A DNA stretch of 64,000 bases, from NCBI RefSeq assembly GCF_001439685.1, contig NZ_JYLH01000023.1, positions 1-64,000 of the forward strand, in the 5' to 3' direction. The position numbers and the translations under genes are program-made. The notes beneath the pieces are model-generated. The model saw nothing but the letters and a program-made list of their open reading frames with translations, ran no database searches and had not been told where the DNA came from. Source of the stretch: Pseudomonas libanensis. GTDB lineage: Bacteria; Pseudomonadota; Gammaproteobacteria; Pseudomonadales; Pseudomonadaceae. Below are positions 7,688 through 16,886 of the stretch, one piece after another (position 1 is the first letter of the stretch; each line of letters begins with the position of its first letter).

Positions 7688-8872
7688 TTATTTATCCGGA
7701 CTGTCGATGGTCAGCTGCTGCGGTGCAGTGCTGCTGCTGGCCAGGGGTTGGCTGCGGCCGATCCATTCGCCAGTGGTCGGAACACCTGCCCGGGATATGC
7801 GCGCAACCAGTTGGACTTCAGGGAAGTTGGACAGTTTCAACTGCGGCATCATGGCGTCGGCATCACCGAGTTCGACGGTAATGGGAAGGTCGGCGACGGT
7901 CACGCGTTTGGCCGCCAAGGGTGCCGGCGGGCCTGTTACGGCGCGGGCGAAGATGAACACGCTGTCGGTTGGCAGGGCTTTGGACTTGACCTCGGCGGAC
8001 AGGTCCACACGCACTGTCATGACCGCCTTGTGCGCGACCGTACCACCGCTTTCCTTGAGCTTCTCGGCTGCGCGATCAATACCGCCTTGCAGCGCCACAC
8101 GGGAATTGTCTTGCGGTGGCAATTGGGCCAGCAGGCGGTTCCAGTAGTCGATCGCCTCCTGGTAACGCTGGCCTTCAAAGGCGGCGATACCCAACAGGCC
8201 AAGGCTGGTGACTTCCTTGGGGTCGAGCTTCAACGCCTCGTCCGTCAGCGCCTGCACCTTGGGCGACCACTGTTTGTTGTCGGCAAAGTACTGCGCCTGG
8301 GCCCACTGGCCGAGCAGTTCCGGCTGGCGCCCGGCCAATGCCACGGTGCGCTCGAAGACTTTGGCGGCATCGGCGGAACGGTCCTGGGCCATGTAGGCGC
8401 GGCCCAGGAAGTACAGGCCCTCGGCCGAGTCCGGCTGGGCTGCCGCGGCACGCTCCAGGCGCTGGGTCATGTCGGCCATGGACACCGGCGGCTGGGAGAA
8501 CTCCCGGGTCAGTTCGACCTTGTCGCTCGCCCCATAATGCAGGTACAGCACAACGCCGAGGACGGGCACCAGAAACGCCGCCAAAAACGGCAAGGGTTTA
8601 CCCAAGCGCGATTCACGGGGCTTTTCCACGCCTTCGGTATCGGCCAGCAGCTCACGGGCGGCTTCGGCGCGGCCAGTGTCCAGTTGCGCGGCGTTCAATA
8701 CACCTTCGTCCTGCTGCACTTGCAGCTCGGCGACGCGCTCCTGATACAGCGCCACGTTCAGCGCGGTACGATCCTCCTCACGCTGGGCGCGGCGGCCGCG
8801 CAGTACCGGGATGAGCAGGAAACTCAGGGCAATCAGAAGCAGCAAGCCGGCTGCGAGCCAGAAATCAATCAT
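7688..8872 (-). CDS. ccmI: Cytochrome c biogenesis protein CcmI
   Basis: 394 residues. CcmI is the apocytochrome chaperone that presents the C-terminal helix of apo-c to the CcmF/H heme lyase. Two membrane helices lie at about 3-22 and 96-116, with a basic cytoplasmic loop between them; a TPR-containing periplasmic domain follows (about 150-290) and then an immunoglobulin-like C-terminal part. ATG 8872 gives MIDFWLAAGL and overlaps the ccmH stop by 8 bases, so an upstream start in the same frame (8938) is rejected. Last ccm gene of the operon. Confidence 0.93.
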   Translation of the reverse strand: MIDFWLAAGLLLLIALSFLLIPVLRGRRAQREEDRTALNVALYQERVAELQVQQDEGVLNAAQLDTGRAEAARELLADTEGVEKPRESRLGKPLPFLAAFLVPVLGVVLYLHYGASDKVELTREFSQPPVSMADMTQRLERAAAAQPDSAEGLYFLGRAYMAQDRSADAAKVFERTVALAGRQPELLGQWAQAQYFADNKQWSPKVQALTDEALKLDPKEVTSLGLLGIAAFEGQRYQEAIDYWNRLLAQLPPQDNSRVALQGGIDRAAEKLKESGGTVAHKAVMTVRVDLSAEVKSKALPTDSVFIFARAVTGPPAPLAAKRVTVADLPITVELGDADAMMPQLKLSNFPEVQLVARISRAGVPTTGEWIGRSQPLASSSTAPQQLTIDSPDK

Positions 8873-9338
8873 CAGTCTTGGTGTCCAGCAATTGGTCGAG
8901 ACGTTTGCGCTCTTCAGGGGACAGCGCATCGGAACCATCGGTCGGCGCGGCGCGACGGCGACGCACGATCACCGCCATCACCACGACGCCGGTCAGCAGC
9001 AGGCCGGCAGGGCCGAACCAGAGCAGCGCGGTCTTGCCGGTGAGGGCCGGTTTGTAGCGCACGAAATCACCGTAGCGGTCGACCATGAAGTCGATGATCT
9101 GCTGGTCGTCCTTGCCCTCCCCCAGCATGCGGAAGATCTCTCTGCGCAGGTCGGTGGCAATGGGTGCGTTGGAGTCGGCGATGTCCTGGTTCTGGCACTT
9201 GGGGCAGCGCAGTTCCTTGGTCAGGTCGCGGAAACGCTCGCGCTCGGCGTCGTTGGCGAATTCGTAGGTGTCGATGGCAGCGTGGGCCACACCGGCCAGG
9301 CCCAAGGCCAAAACAGCGGCGGCTAACAGACGCTTCAT
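8865..9338 (-). CDS. ccmH: Cytochrome c biogenesis thioreductase CcmH
   Basis: 157 residues: signal peptide (1-20), a periplasmic helical domain with the redox motif LRCPKCQNQ at about 43-51, and a C-terminal membrane anchor (about 104-124). It resolves the apocytochrome CXXCH disulfide together with CcmG and forms part of the heme lyase with CcmF. ATG 9338 overlaps the ccmG stop in ATGA, showing translational coupling. Confidence 0.95.
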   Translation of the reverse strand: MKRLLAAAVLALGLAGVAHAAIDTYEFANDAERERFRDLTKELRCPKCQNQDIADSNAPIATDLRREIFRMLGEGKDDQQIIDFMVDRYGDFVRYKPALTGKTALLWFGPAGLLLTGVVVMAVIVRRRRAAPTDGSDALSPEERKRLDQLLDTKTDD

Positions 9339-9871
9339 GGCTTGGCCTCATCGACGAGGGCCTGGTACTTGGCGGCCAGTTGCTCGCGCCACACCACCTC
9401 GTCGATCACGCCGACGTACTTGTCGCGGATCACGCCCTTGGCGTCGATGAAGAAGGTTTCCGGCGCGCCGTACACGCCAAGATTCAAACCGAGGTTGCCG
9501 TCTTCATCGCGGATATCCAGCTGGTAGGGATTGTGAAATTCGGCCAACCATTTCAACGCAGCTGCGTTGTCGTCCTTGTAGTTGATGCCGTAGATCACCA
9601 CGCCCTTCTCGGCCAGCTTGTTCAGCACCGGATGCTCGACGCGGCAGGAAATGCACCAGGTCGCCCACACGTTGACCAGCGCTGGTTTGCCCTGCAAGTC
9701 GGCCTGGGTCAGGGTCTTGTCGCCCTGCACCGTCGGCAGGTTGAATGCCGGGAACGGCTTGCCGATCATCGCCGAAGGCAGTTCGGCCGGGTCCAGGTAC
9801 AAGCCGCGATACAGGAACACCGCCACCAGCAGGAACAACGCCAGTGGCACCACCATCAACCAACGCTTCAT
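9335..9871 (-). CDS. ccmG: Thiol:disulfide interchange protein CcmG/DsbE
   Basis: 178 residues. An uncleaved N-terminal anchor (residues 4-22) is followed by a periplasmic thioredoxin fold with WCISC as the active site (around residue 72-76; WCPTC or similar is common). The GAPETFF block with the cis-Pro region is present. It reduces apocytochrome or CcmH. ATG 9871 overlaps the ccmF stop by four bases. Confidence 0.94.
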   Translation of the reverse strand: MKRWLMVVPLALFLLVAVFLYRGLYLDPAELPSAMIGKPFPAFNLPTVQGDKTLTQADLQGKPALVNVWATWCISCRVEHPVLNKLAEKGVVIYGINYKDDNAAALKWLAEFHNPYQLDIRDEDGNLGLNLGVYGAPETFFIDAKGVIRDKYVGVIDEVVWREQLAAKYQALVDEAKP

Positions 9872-11853
9872 ACCGCAGCTCCCATACCCAGTGCTTCACG
9901 CACCCGGCTCTTGACCTTGACCCGATAACGCCGGTCCAGCGCCGCGAGCAAACCGCCAAAACCGGTGAGCAAGCCGCCGAACCAGATCCAGCGCACGAAG
10001 GGTTTGACATGCACCCGCACCGCCCAGGCGCCGTCGCCCAAGGGCTCTCCGAGGGCCACATACAGGTCACGGGTGAAACCGGCGTCGATGCCCGCTTCGG
10101 TCATCATCGAACTCTGCACGGTGTACAAGCGTTTCTCCGGGTGCAGCACGGCGATTTCCTTGCCATTGCGCACGACACGCACCGTACCTTTGTCTGAGGT
10201 GAAGTTCGGTCCTTCGAAGTGCTTGGCGCCTTCGAAGACGAAGTGGTAACCGGCCAGGTCCATGGATTCGCCCGGCGCCAGGCGCAAGTCACGCTCGGCG
10301 CTGTTCTGGCTGGACAGCACCACACCGAGGGCACATACCGCGATGCCGATGTGGGCGATCTGCATGCCCCAGTAGCTGCGGGTCAGGGTCGGCAGACCTT
10401 TGAGCAAACCTTTGTGACGGGTCTTGTCGACGATGTCACGCACACCGGCCAGTAATACCCAGGCGGCGAGCAGGAAGGTGGCGAGCACTGCCCAGTTGAA
10501 GTCGCCGTAGGCAATACCGGCGACCACGGCCAGCGCAACGCTGCCGAGTAGCACCGGAGCGAGCATGCCCACCAGCCATTTCACCGGAGTGTCTTTCCAG
10601 CGCACCAGCACGCCGACCGCCATCACCACCATCAACAAGCCCATCAGCGGAATGAACAAGGCATTGAAGTACGGCGGGCCGACGGACAGCTTGGCGCCGC
10701 TGAGGGCATCCAGCACCAGCGGGTACAGGGTGCCGAGCAAGATCATCGACGCGGCCACCACCAGCACCAGGTTATTGCCCAGCAGCAGGGTTTCCCGCGA
10801 CCACAGGTTGAAGCCGACCTGGCTCTTGACCACCGGTGCGCGCAGGGCGAACAGGGTCAGCGAACCGCCGACCACAAACAGCAGGAAGATCAGGATGAAC
10901 ACGCCCCGCTCGGGGTCCGAGGCAAACGCATGCACCGAGGTCAGCACGCCCGAGCGCACCAGGAAAGTGCCGAGCAGGCTGAGGGAGAACGCGGCGATGG
11001 CGAGCAGCACGGTCCAGCTCTTGAACACGCCGCGTTTTTCGGTGACCGCCAGGGAATGAATCAGCGCAGTGCCCACCAGCCAGGGCATGAACGAGGCGTT
11101 TTCCACCGGATCCCAGAACCACCAGCCGCCCCAGCCGAGTTCGTAATAGGCCCACCATGAGCCCAGGGTGATCCCGATACCGAGGAAGGCCCAGGCAACG
11201 ATGGTCCATGGTCGCGACCAACGTGCCCACGCCGCATCCAGGCGCCCGCCGAGCAAGGCGGCGATGGCGAAGGCAAAGGCCACGGAGAAGCCGACGTAGC
11301 CCATGTAGAGCATGGGCGGATGCACGATCAGGCCGATGTCCTGCAACAGCGGGTTGAGGTCATGCCCGTCCGCCGGGATCTGCGGCAGCATGCGGCTGAA
11401 CGGGTTGGAGGTCATGATCAGGAACAGCAAAAAGCCAATGCTGATCATGCCCATCACTGCCAGCACCCGCGCCAGCATGACTTGCGGCAGTTGGCGCGAA
11501 AACACCGATACGGCGAAGGTCCAGCCACCGAGGATCAACGCCCACAGCAGCAACGAACCTTCGTGGGCACCCCACACGGCGCTGAACTTGTAATACCAGG
11601 GCAAGGCGCTGTTGGAGTTGTTTGCGACATAAGCGACGGAAAAGTCGTCGGTCATGAAGGCGTAGGTCAGGCAACCGAAGGCGAACAACAGGAAGGCAAA
11701 CTGGCCCCAGGCGGCCGGCTGCGCCAGGCTCATCCACAGGCGGTCACCGCGCCAGGCGCCGAGCAATGGCACCACGGCCTGGACCACGGCAAAGCACAGG
11801 GCGAGGATCATCGCCAACTGGCCCAACTCCGGAATAAACAGTGCGGACGTCAT
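9868..11853 (-). CDS. ccmF: Cytochrome c heme lyase subunit CcmF
   Basis: About 661 residues with some 15 membrane segments. The tryptophan-rich heme-handling motif GGWWFWDPVENASFMPWL lies near residues 230-250. CcmF takes heme from holo-CcmE and attaches it to apocytochrome c at the outer face of the inner membrane. AGGAGG is 8 bases before ATG 11853; a GTG one codon earlier (11856) is also possible but is too close to the ribosome site. Confidence 0.95.
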   Translation of the reverse strand: MTSALFIPELGQLAMILALCFAVVQAVVPLLGAWRGDRLWMSLAQPAAWGQFAFLLFAFGCLTYAFMTDDFSVAYVANNSNSALPWYYKFSAVWGAHEGSLLLWALILGGWTFAVSVFSRQLPQVMLARVLAVMGMISIGFLLFLIMTSNPFSRMLPQIPADGHDLNPLLQDIGLIVHPPMLYMGYVGFSVAFAFAIAALLGGRLDAAWARWSRPWTIVAWAFLGIGITLGSWWAYYELGWGGWWFWDPVENASFMPWLVGTALIHSLAVTEKRGVFKSWTVLLAIAAFSLSLLGTFLVRSGVLTSVHAFASDPERGVFILIFLLFVVGGSLTLFALRAPVVKSQVGFNLWSRETLLLGNNLVLVVAASMILLGTLYPLVLDALSGAKLSVGPPYFNALFIPLMGLLMVVMAVGVLVRWKDTPVKWLVGMLAPVLLGSVALAVVAGIAYGDFNWAVLATFLLAAWVLLAGVRDIVDKTRHKGLLKGLPTLTRSYWGMQIAHIGIAVCALGVVLSSQNSAERDLRLAPGESMDLAGYHFVFEGAKHFEGPNFTSDKGTVRVVRNGKEIAVLHPEKRLYTVQSSMMTEAGIDAGFTRDLYVALGEPLGDGAWAVRVHVKPFVRWIWFGGLLTGFGGLLAALDRRYRVKVKSRVREALGMGAAV

Positions 11854-11856
11854 CAC

Positions 11857-12324
11857 TTAGCCCTCCTTGGCAGGCTGCGGATTCGCGCCAGGCGCGGATT
11901 GGCCGCTGTCTTTCAAGGCCTTTGTGACCTCCGGCGGCATGTACTTTTCATCGTGCTTGGCCAGCACTTCGTCAGCCACTACCACGCCATCGGCATTGAG
12001 CTTGCCCAGGGCAACGATGCCCTGGCCTTCGCGGAACAAGTCGGGGAGGATGCCGCGGTAAGTGATGGTCACGGCCTTGTTGAAATCGGTGACCACGAAG
12101 GTCACGTCCAGGGAATCGCCGGAACGCTTCAACGAGCCCTGCTCCACCATGCCGCCGGCGCGGATGCGCGTGTCCAGCGGGGCTTCGCCATTGGCGATCT
12201 GGGTCGGGGTGTAGAACAGGTTGATGTTCTCCCGCAGGGCGCTCATCGCCAGGCCCACGGCAATACCCACACCGGCCAGGATGGCAAGGATGATCAACAG
12301 ACGCTTTCTACGCAGCGGATTCAC
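11857..12324 (-). CDS. ccmE: Heme chaperone CcmE
   Basis: 155 residues from GTG 12324 (NPLRRKRLL follows). A basic N-terminus and one membrane anchor (about 9-29) precede a periplasmic beta-barrel. The heme-attachment region VLAKHDEKY carries the covalent His and the nearby Tyr. The C-terminal tail is flexible and ends in a Pro/Gly-rich stretch. The GTG start overlaps the ccmD stop in GTGA. The longer frame up to 12423 is a ccmD shadow. Confidence 0.94.
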   Translation of the reverse strand: MNPLRRKRLLIILAILAGVGIAVGLAMSALRENINLFYTPTQIANGEAPLDTRIRAGGMVEQGSLKRSGDSLDVTFVVTDFNKAVTITYRGILPDLFREGQGIVALGKLNADGVVVADEVLAKHDEKYMPPEVTKALKDSGQSAPGANPQPAKEG

Positions 12325-12497
12325 TTTTCGGTCTCCCGGCGCAAACGTCGCGCCTCTTGTTGCAGGTAACGCTTGCGGGCCAGGATCGGCGCGGCGACGT
12401 TGAGGGCCAGCACCGCCAGGCAAATGCCATAGGCGGCCCAGACATACAGGCCGTGGTGGCCCATGGCGAGAAAATCACTGAAAGAAGCAAAGCTCAT
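12321..12497 (-). CDS. ccmD: Heme exporter accessory protein CcmD
   Basis: 58 residues. One membrane helix (about 16-36) follows the typical FLAMGHHGLYVW block; the C-terminus is short, charged and coiled (RKRYLQQEARR). CcmD stabilises the CcmABC complex and helps release holo-CcmE. ATG 12497 overlaps the ccmC stop; the longer frame to 12539 runs inside ccmC. Confidence 0.93.
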   Translation of the reverse strand: MSFASFSDFLAMGHHGLYVWAAYGICLAVLALNVAAPILARKRYLQQEARRLRRETEK

Positions 12498-13264
12498 CCA
12501 CGCGCTCCCAGGCTGGTTTGCACTTCGGCTTTTACCCAACTGGTGCGGGCTTCACGCTTGAGCACTTCAAGGCGCATGCGCAGCAGCAGCACGGCGCCGA
12601 AGAAGCAATAGAACCCCAGCACCATCAATAGCAGCGGCGCCCACATTTCCACGGGCATCGCCGGTTTTTCGGTGAGGGTGAAGGTGGCGCCCTGGTGCAG
12701 GGTGTTCCACCACTCCACCGAGTATTTGATGATCGGGATATTGATCACGCCGACAATCGCCAGCACCGCGCAGGCCTTGGCGGCGCTGTCGCGGTTGCTG
12801 ATGGCATTGCCCAGGGCAATCAGGCCGAAGTACAGGAACAGCAGGATCAGCATCGAGGTCAGGCGTGCGTCCCACACCCACCACGACCCCCAGGTCGGCT
12901 TGCCCCAGATTGCACCGGTGACCAGCGCCACGGCGGTCATCCACGCGCCAATCGGCGCGGCGCATTGCAGGGCCACGTCGGCCAGCTTCATCTTCCAGAC
13001 CAGGCCGACGATGCCGCACACCGCCAGCAGCACGTAGCAGGACTGGGCCAGCATCGCGGCAGGAACATGGATATAGATGATGCGAAAGCTGTTGCCTTGC
13101 TGGTAGTCGGGCGGCGCGAAGGCCAGGCCCCAGACCAGGCCGATGCCGATCAGCAACACGGCGGCGACGCTCAACCACGGCAGCAGCTTGCCACTGATGC
13201 CATAAAACCATTTGGGCGAGCCGAGCTTGTGAAACCAGGTCCAGTTCATTGCAGTTTCCATCAC
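12494..13264 (-). CDS. ccmC: Heme transporter subunit CcmC
   Basis: About 251-256 residues with six membrane helices. The heme-handling motif WGSWWVWDARLTS lies near residue 126-138, flanked by histidines in periplasmic loops (IYIHVPAAM, WNTLHQGAT). It loads heme onto CcmE with CcmABD. Candidate starts are GTG 13264, ATG 13261 and ATG 13249 (MNWTWFHKLG); none has a strong ribosome site, and 13249 best matches the family as I recall it. Confidence 0.94.
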   Translation of the reverse strand: MMETAMNWTWFHKLGSPKWFYGISGKLLPWLSVAAVLLIGIGLVWGLAFAPPDYQQGNSFRIIYIHVPAAMLAQSCYVLLAVCGIVGLVWKMKLADVALQCAAPIGAWMTAVALVTGAIWGKPTWGSWWVWDARLTSMLILLFLYFGLIALGNAISNRDSAAKACAVLAIVGVINIPIIKYSVEWWNTLHQGATFTLTEKPAMPVEMWAPLLLMVLGFYCFFGAVLLLRMRLEVLKREARTSWVKAEVQTSLGARG

Positions 13265-13337
13265 GGGTGCTTTTCGTCGTGGCGAGAAGCTCAGGGTCTT
13301 TACTGACTCAACGTCATCAACGCCGGGTCAGACCTCA

Positions 13338-14006
13338 TTATTCGCCGACGCTGATTTTCAGGCCGGCAGCTATAGCAAAAGGTGTCAGGGTTACCGCCAG
13401 GGCGGTCAGGCTACCGAGCCATAAGAGGTAACCGGTCGCCGGCATGCCCATCAACGCGGCCTGCAAAGCGCCGCTGCCGAGGATCAATACCGGGATGTAC
13501 AAAGGCAGAATCAGCAGGGCCAGCAACAGACCACCGCGCTTCAAGCCAACGGTCAGCGCCGCCCCTACGGCTCCCAACAGGCTCAGGGCCGGCGTGCCAA
13601 GCAACAAGGATAGAAGCAACACCGGCAGGCACTCGCTGGGCAACCCTAGCATCATCGCCAGCAAGGGTGAGAGCAGCACCAGCGCCAGGCCGGAAAAAGC
13701 CCAGTGTGCCAGTACCTTGGCCAGTACCAGAAGTGGCAGGGGGTGCGACGAAAGGACCCACTGCTCCAGGGAACCATCTTCGAAATCACTGCGAAACAGC
13801 CCGTCCAGCGAGAGCAGGACCGATAAAAGCGCCGCTACCCACACCAGGCCAGGGGACAAGGTTTGCAACAGTTTAGTCTCCGGGCCGACCGCCAGCGGGA
13901 ACAGCGCGATCACAATCGCAAAGAACACCAGCGGGTTGGCCAGCTCGGCCGGGCGACGGCACAACAGCCGCGCTTCACGCGCGACCAACAGGGCAAACAC
14001 ACTCAT
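13338..14006 (-). CDS. ccmB: Heme exporter permease CcmB
   Basis: 222 residues with six membrane helices and no soluble domain. It is the integral subunit of the CcmAB ABC transporter that drives release of holo-CcmE from CcmC. ATG 14006 gives MSVFALLVAREARLL, with the conserved RR/PAE block after it, and overlaps the ccmA stop by four bases. The frame continues to 14339 only as a shadow of ccmA. 73 bases separate it from ccmC. Confidence 0.94.
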   Translation of the reverse strand: MSVFALLVAREARLLCRRPAELANPLVFFAIVIALFPLAVGPETKLLQTLSPGLVWVAALLSVLLSLDGLFRSDFEDGSLEQWVLSSHPLPLLVLAKVLAHWAFSGLALVLLSPLLAMMLGLPSECLPVLLLSLLLGTPALSLLGAVGAALTVGLKRGGLLLALLILPLYIPVLILGSGALQAALMGMPATGYLLWLGSLTALAVTLTPFAIAAGLKISVGE

Positions 14007-14638
14007 GCCGACCACCGTCCGAGGTCCAGCTCGCGAAAACCCGCGGGCAGGCGCGTCAGGGTGTGGTGGGTGGTCAGTACCACCAGGCCGCCTTTCTCGC
14101 AGTGCTGGGCCAGGTGCTCTTCGAGTTGGGCCACGCCCTGTTTGTCGAGGGCGGTGAAAGGTTCGTCGAGGATCCACAGCGGCGGACCGGGCAGGTACAA
14201 ACGCGCCAGGGCCACGCGGCGCTGCTGGCCGGCGGAGAGAGTGTGGCAGGGCACGTCTTCGAAACCCTTGAGGCCCACTGAGGCCAGGGCCTGCCAGATG
14301 GCATCGCGGGAAGCGGGGTGATGCAGGGCGCTGAGCCAACTGAGGTTTTCTTCAGCGGTGAGCACGTCCTTGATACCGGCGGCGTGGCCGATCCAGATCA
14401 GGTTGCGCGCCAGTTCGGTACGTTGTTCGTGCAAGGGCTTGCCGTTGAGTCGGATATCACCTGCCGTGGGCTGCATCAAACCGGCCAGCAGGCGCAGCAG
14501 GCTGGTCTTGCCGCTGCCATTAGGCCCGCTGATTTGCACCATGTCGCCCCCCGCCAGCCGCAGCTCGAGTTGCTCGAACAACAGGCGCAGGTCGCGTTCA
14601 CAGGCAAGCGCTACGGCTTCAAGAAGAGGGCTGGTCAA
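14003..14638 (-). CDS. ccmA: Heme exporter ATP-binding protein CcmA
   Basis: 211 residues. ABC ATPase with Walker A GPNGSGKTS (about 38-46), signature LSAGQQRR, Walker B LWILDEPF and switch His in LTTHHT. It powers the CcmABCD complex. It is the first gene of the ccm operon; the promoter should lie in 14639-14838, shared with the divergent fliK-like gene. Confidence 0.95.
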   Translation of the reverse strand: MTSPLLEAVALACERDLRLLFEQLELRLAGGDMVQISGPNGSGKTSLLRLLAGLMQPTAGDIRLNGKPLHEQRTELARNLIWIGHAAGIKDVLTAEENLSWLSALHHPASRDAIWQALASVGLKGFEDVPCHTLSAGQQRRVALARLYLPGPPLWILDEPFTALDKQGVAQLEEHLAQHCEKGGLVVLTTHHTLTRLPAGFRELDLGRWSA

Positions 14639-14838
14639 GAGATCGCGGGCCTTTACGGTTCAAGTCGGCGGTGCAGCGGCCGTTATAGAGAAATGCACAA
14701 TAACGGCTTTGGCGACCGATTTTAGAGAGCTGGATCAAATAGTTGTGAGGTTTTACCGCTCTCTATTGCAGACGGGCGGCATTATACATGCGATGCCCTA
14801 CTCTAAAGAGGGCAATTTCCCCAGAGACGACGTGCACG

Positions 14839-16416
14839 ATGACCGGCGAGATCAACCTACCTCCACTGCCTCCAGCCCCAGCACCCAAGCCTGCCCCCCT
14901 GCCGGCGGCCGGCGAGCTGCTCAAGCTGCTGGAGCCACAGTCCGGCTTGATCGGCCCAGGGAAAACCGTGAACGCCGAGGTCATCGCGCTGAAGCAAGGC
15001 AGCGAAGCCTTTCAGTTGTTGCTCAAGTTGACCCTTGAAGGCGGCCGCCAGACTCTGGTCCAGGCCAGCAGCGCCCAGCCCCTGCCATTGGGCAGCAATG
15101 TCGCGGTGAGCCAGACGCCTGCGGGCAACCTGGCCATCACCTTGCAGCAAGCCATGAGCGCCAACGTCGCCGCCCTGACCCGCCTCGATACCTCGCAAAT
15201 GCCGGTGGGCACGTTGCTGCAAGCCAAAGTGCTGACCACGCAGATGCTGCCTCAGGGCACGGCCCAGCCGGCGATCTATCGCTCGCTGGTGAGCGTGCTC
15301 AATAATGCCTTGGCCGGTGTCACCCTGACGCTGGAAAGCCCTCAACCCCTGCGGGTTGGCAGCTTGCTCAGCGCCGTGGTGCAGAACGCGCAAACCCTGA
15401 GCTTCGTGCCATTGAGCGGCTTGAAGGACCAACTGGCCGTGGCGCAACAGCTTGCCACCCAGCAGAGTCGCCAAGGCTCGCTGGATGCCGTGTTCAGCGC
15501 CTTGCAAAACCTGCCCCGAGGCGACAGCACCTCCGCCGACCTGCGGGCCGCTGCCGAGCGTTTATTGGCGGCGTTGCCCGACCTGGCGCAAGTCAGCAAC
15601 CCCAAGGTACTGGCGCAGGTGATCCAGAACAGCGGTGCTTTCTTGGAAGCCAAGCTGCTCGCCGGGCAAAACCCGCAAATCCCCCCGCTGGATATGAAAG
15701 GCGCGCTGTTGCGCCTGGTCGCGGACCTGCTGCCCACCCTGCCCGCCAGCACCAACTTGAATGCCATCCTCGCCGCCAACACCCTGGCCCAGGTGCTGCC
15801 AAATTTTGTCCGCAGCCCGATGAACACCCTCGGCCAGGTCGGTGCCCGGCAGATACCTGCCAGTTTTCCGCTGCCCGAGCGGCTCATGGCCAAACTCGAA
15901 GGTGAAGGCGACCTGGAGAATCTGCTGCGCCTGGCCGCCGGCGCGATCTCCCGCTTGCAGAGCCATCAGCTGTCGAGCCTGGAACAGACCGGCACCACCG
16001 CCGACGGCCGCCTGCAAACCACCTGGCAGCTGGAAATTCCCATGCGTACCTTGCAAGACATCGTGCCGTTGCAGGTCAAGTTTCAGCGCGAGGAACCGGC
16101 GCCGGACAAGGACCAACCCGAGCGCAAGGACAAGAAGGACCCGAAACAGATGCTCTGGCGCGTCGAGCTGGCCTTCGACATGGAGCCGCTGGGGCCGCTG
16201 CAAGTCCAGGCGCAATTGACCCAGGGCAAACTGTCCAGCCAGTTGTGGGCCAGCCGCCCATTCACGGCCAGCCTGATCGAAAGCCACTTGGGCAGCCTGC
16301 GCGAACGCCTGGTGTCCTCGGGGCTTGACGTCGGCGACCTGGATTGCCACCTGGGCACCCCGCCACGCGGGCCCAAAACCGGACTGGAACAACGCTGGGT
16401 GGATGAAACCGCATGA
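14839..16416 (+). CDS. Orphan FliK-like hook-length control domain protein
   Basis: 525 residues. A Pro-rich N-terminus and a long Gln/Leu/Ala-rich helical middle precede a C-terminal Flg_hook (FliK C) domain of about 90 residues with LGPLQVQAQL and LRERLVSSGLDV blocks. Such proteins control substrate switching in type III export. No flagellar gene surrounds it; the partner at 16413 resembles the cytoplasmic end of FlhB, to which FliK-type domains bind. ATG 14839 is chosen because residues before it look random. The reading may serve the flagellum from a distance or another function. Confidence 0.8.
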   Translation: MTGEINLPPLPPAPAPKPAPLPAAGELLKLLEPQSGLIGPGKTVNAEVIALKQGSEAFQLLLKLTLEGGRQTLVQASSAQPLPLGSNVAVSQTPAGNLAITLQQAMSANVAALTRLDTSQMPVGTLLQAKVLTTQMLPQGTAQPAIYRSLVSVLNNALAGVTLTLESPQPLRVGSLLSAVVQNAQTLSFVPLSGLKDQLAVAQQLATQQSRQGSLDAVFSALQNLPRGDSTSADLRAAAERLLAALPDLAQVSNPKVLAQVIQNSGAFLEAKLLAGQNPQIPPLDMKGALLRLVADLLPTLPASTNLNAILAANTLAQVLPNFVRSPMNTLGQVGARQIPASFPLPERLMAKLEGEGDLENLLRLAAGAISRLQSHQLSSLEQTGTTADGRLQTTWQLEIPMRTLQDIVPLQVKFQREEPAPDKDQPERKDKKDPKQMLWRVELAFDMEPLGPLQVQAQLTQGKLSSQLWASRPFTASLIESHLGSLRERLVSSGLDVGDLDCHLGTPPRGPKTGLEQRWVDETA

Positions 16417-16742
16417 AGAACGCCGCCCCGCCCCGCCAGGCCATTGCCCTCAAGTACGACGGCCAACAGGCGCCCACCCTGTCCGCCAAGGGCGATGACG
16501 CCCTGGCCGAAGCCATCCTCAAGCTGGCCCGGGAAAACGAAGTACCCATCTATGAAAACGCCGAGCTGGTGAAGCTGCTGGCGCGCATGGAACTGGGGGA
16601 CAGCATTCCAGAAGAGCTCTATCGCACGATTGCCGAAATCATTGCGTTTGCGTGGACATTGAAGGGCAAGTTCCCGGCTGGTTACGACCCGGATGCGGGG
16701 CCGGTGGAGCGGGATGTCACTGAGCGTGGGGACGATTACTAA
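16413..16742 (+). CDS. FlhB C-terminal-domain-like protein
   Basis: 109 residues, resembling the cytoplasmic domain of FlhB/YscU export switch proteins without the membrane part: AIALKYDGQQAPTLSAKG, then helices with LARENEVPIYEN, LVKLLARMELGDSIPEELY. The self-cleaving NPTH loop is absent, so the chain corresponds only to the part after the cleavage site. Its start overlaps the stop of the FliK-like gene (ATGA), so the two are translationally coupled. It may bind FliK-like proteins or export substrates. Confidence 0.82.
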   Translation: MKNAAPPRQAIALKYDGQQAPTLSAKGDDALAEAILKLARENEVPIYENAELVKLLARMELGDSIPEELYRTIAEIIAFAWTLKGKFPAGYDPDAGPVERDVTERGDDY

Positions 16743-16767
16743 GATCCTTTGGGTGTCCGCAGACCAA

Positions 16768-16857
16768 ATGTGGGAGGGCGCTTGCCCCCGATAGCAGTGA
16801 GTCAGTCACATTAGTTTTAACTGATACACCGCGATCGGGGGCAAGCCCCCTCCCACA
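16768..16857. repeat. REPIN between the FlhB-like gene and moeA
   Basis: Inverted REP arms ATGTGGGAGGGCGCTTGCCC and its near complement ending CCCACAT, with a 40-base AT-rich centre. It sits between convergent genes and may also act as a bidirectional transcription end. Confidence 0.9.
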
Positions 16858-16886
16858 TTGGAGCCAGCTACATTTTAGGTCTGTGT

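Noticed and set aside
7274..9043. 589-codon plus-strand frame opposite ccmI/ccmH
   Set aside because: Shadow of well-supported minus-strand genes in GC-rich DNA; no homology seen.
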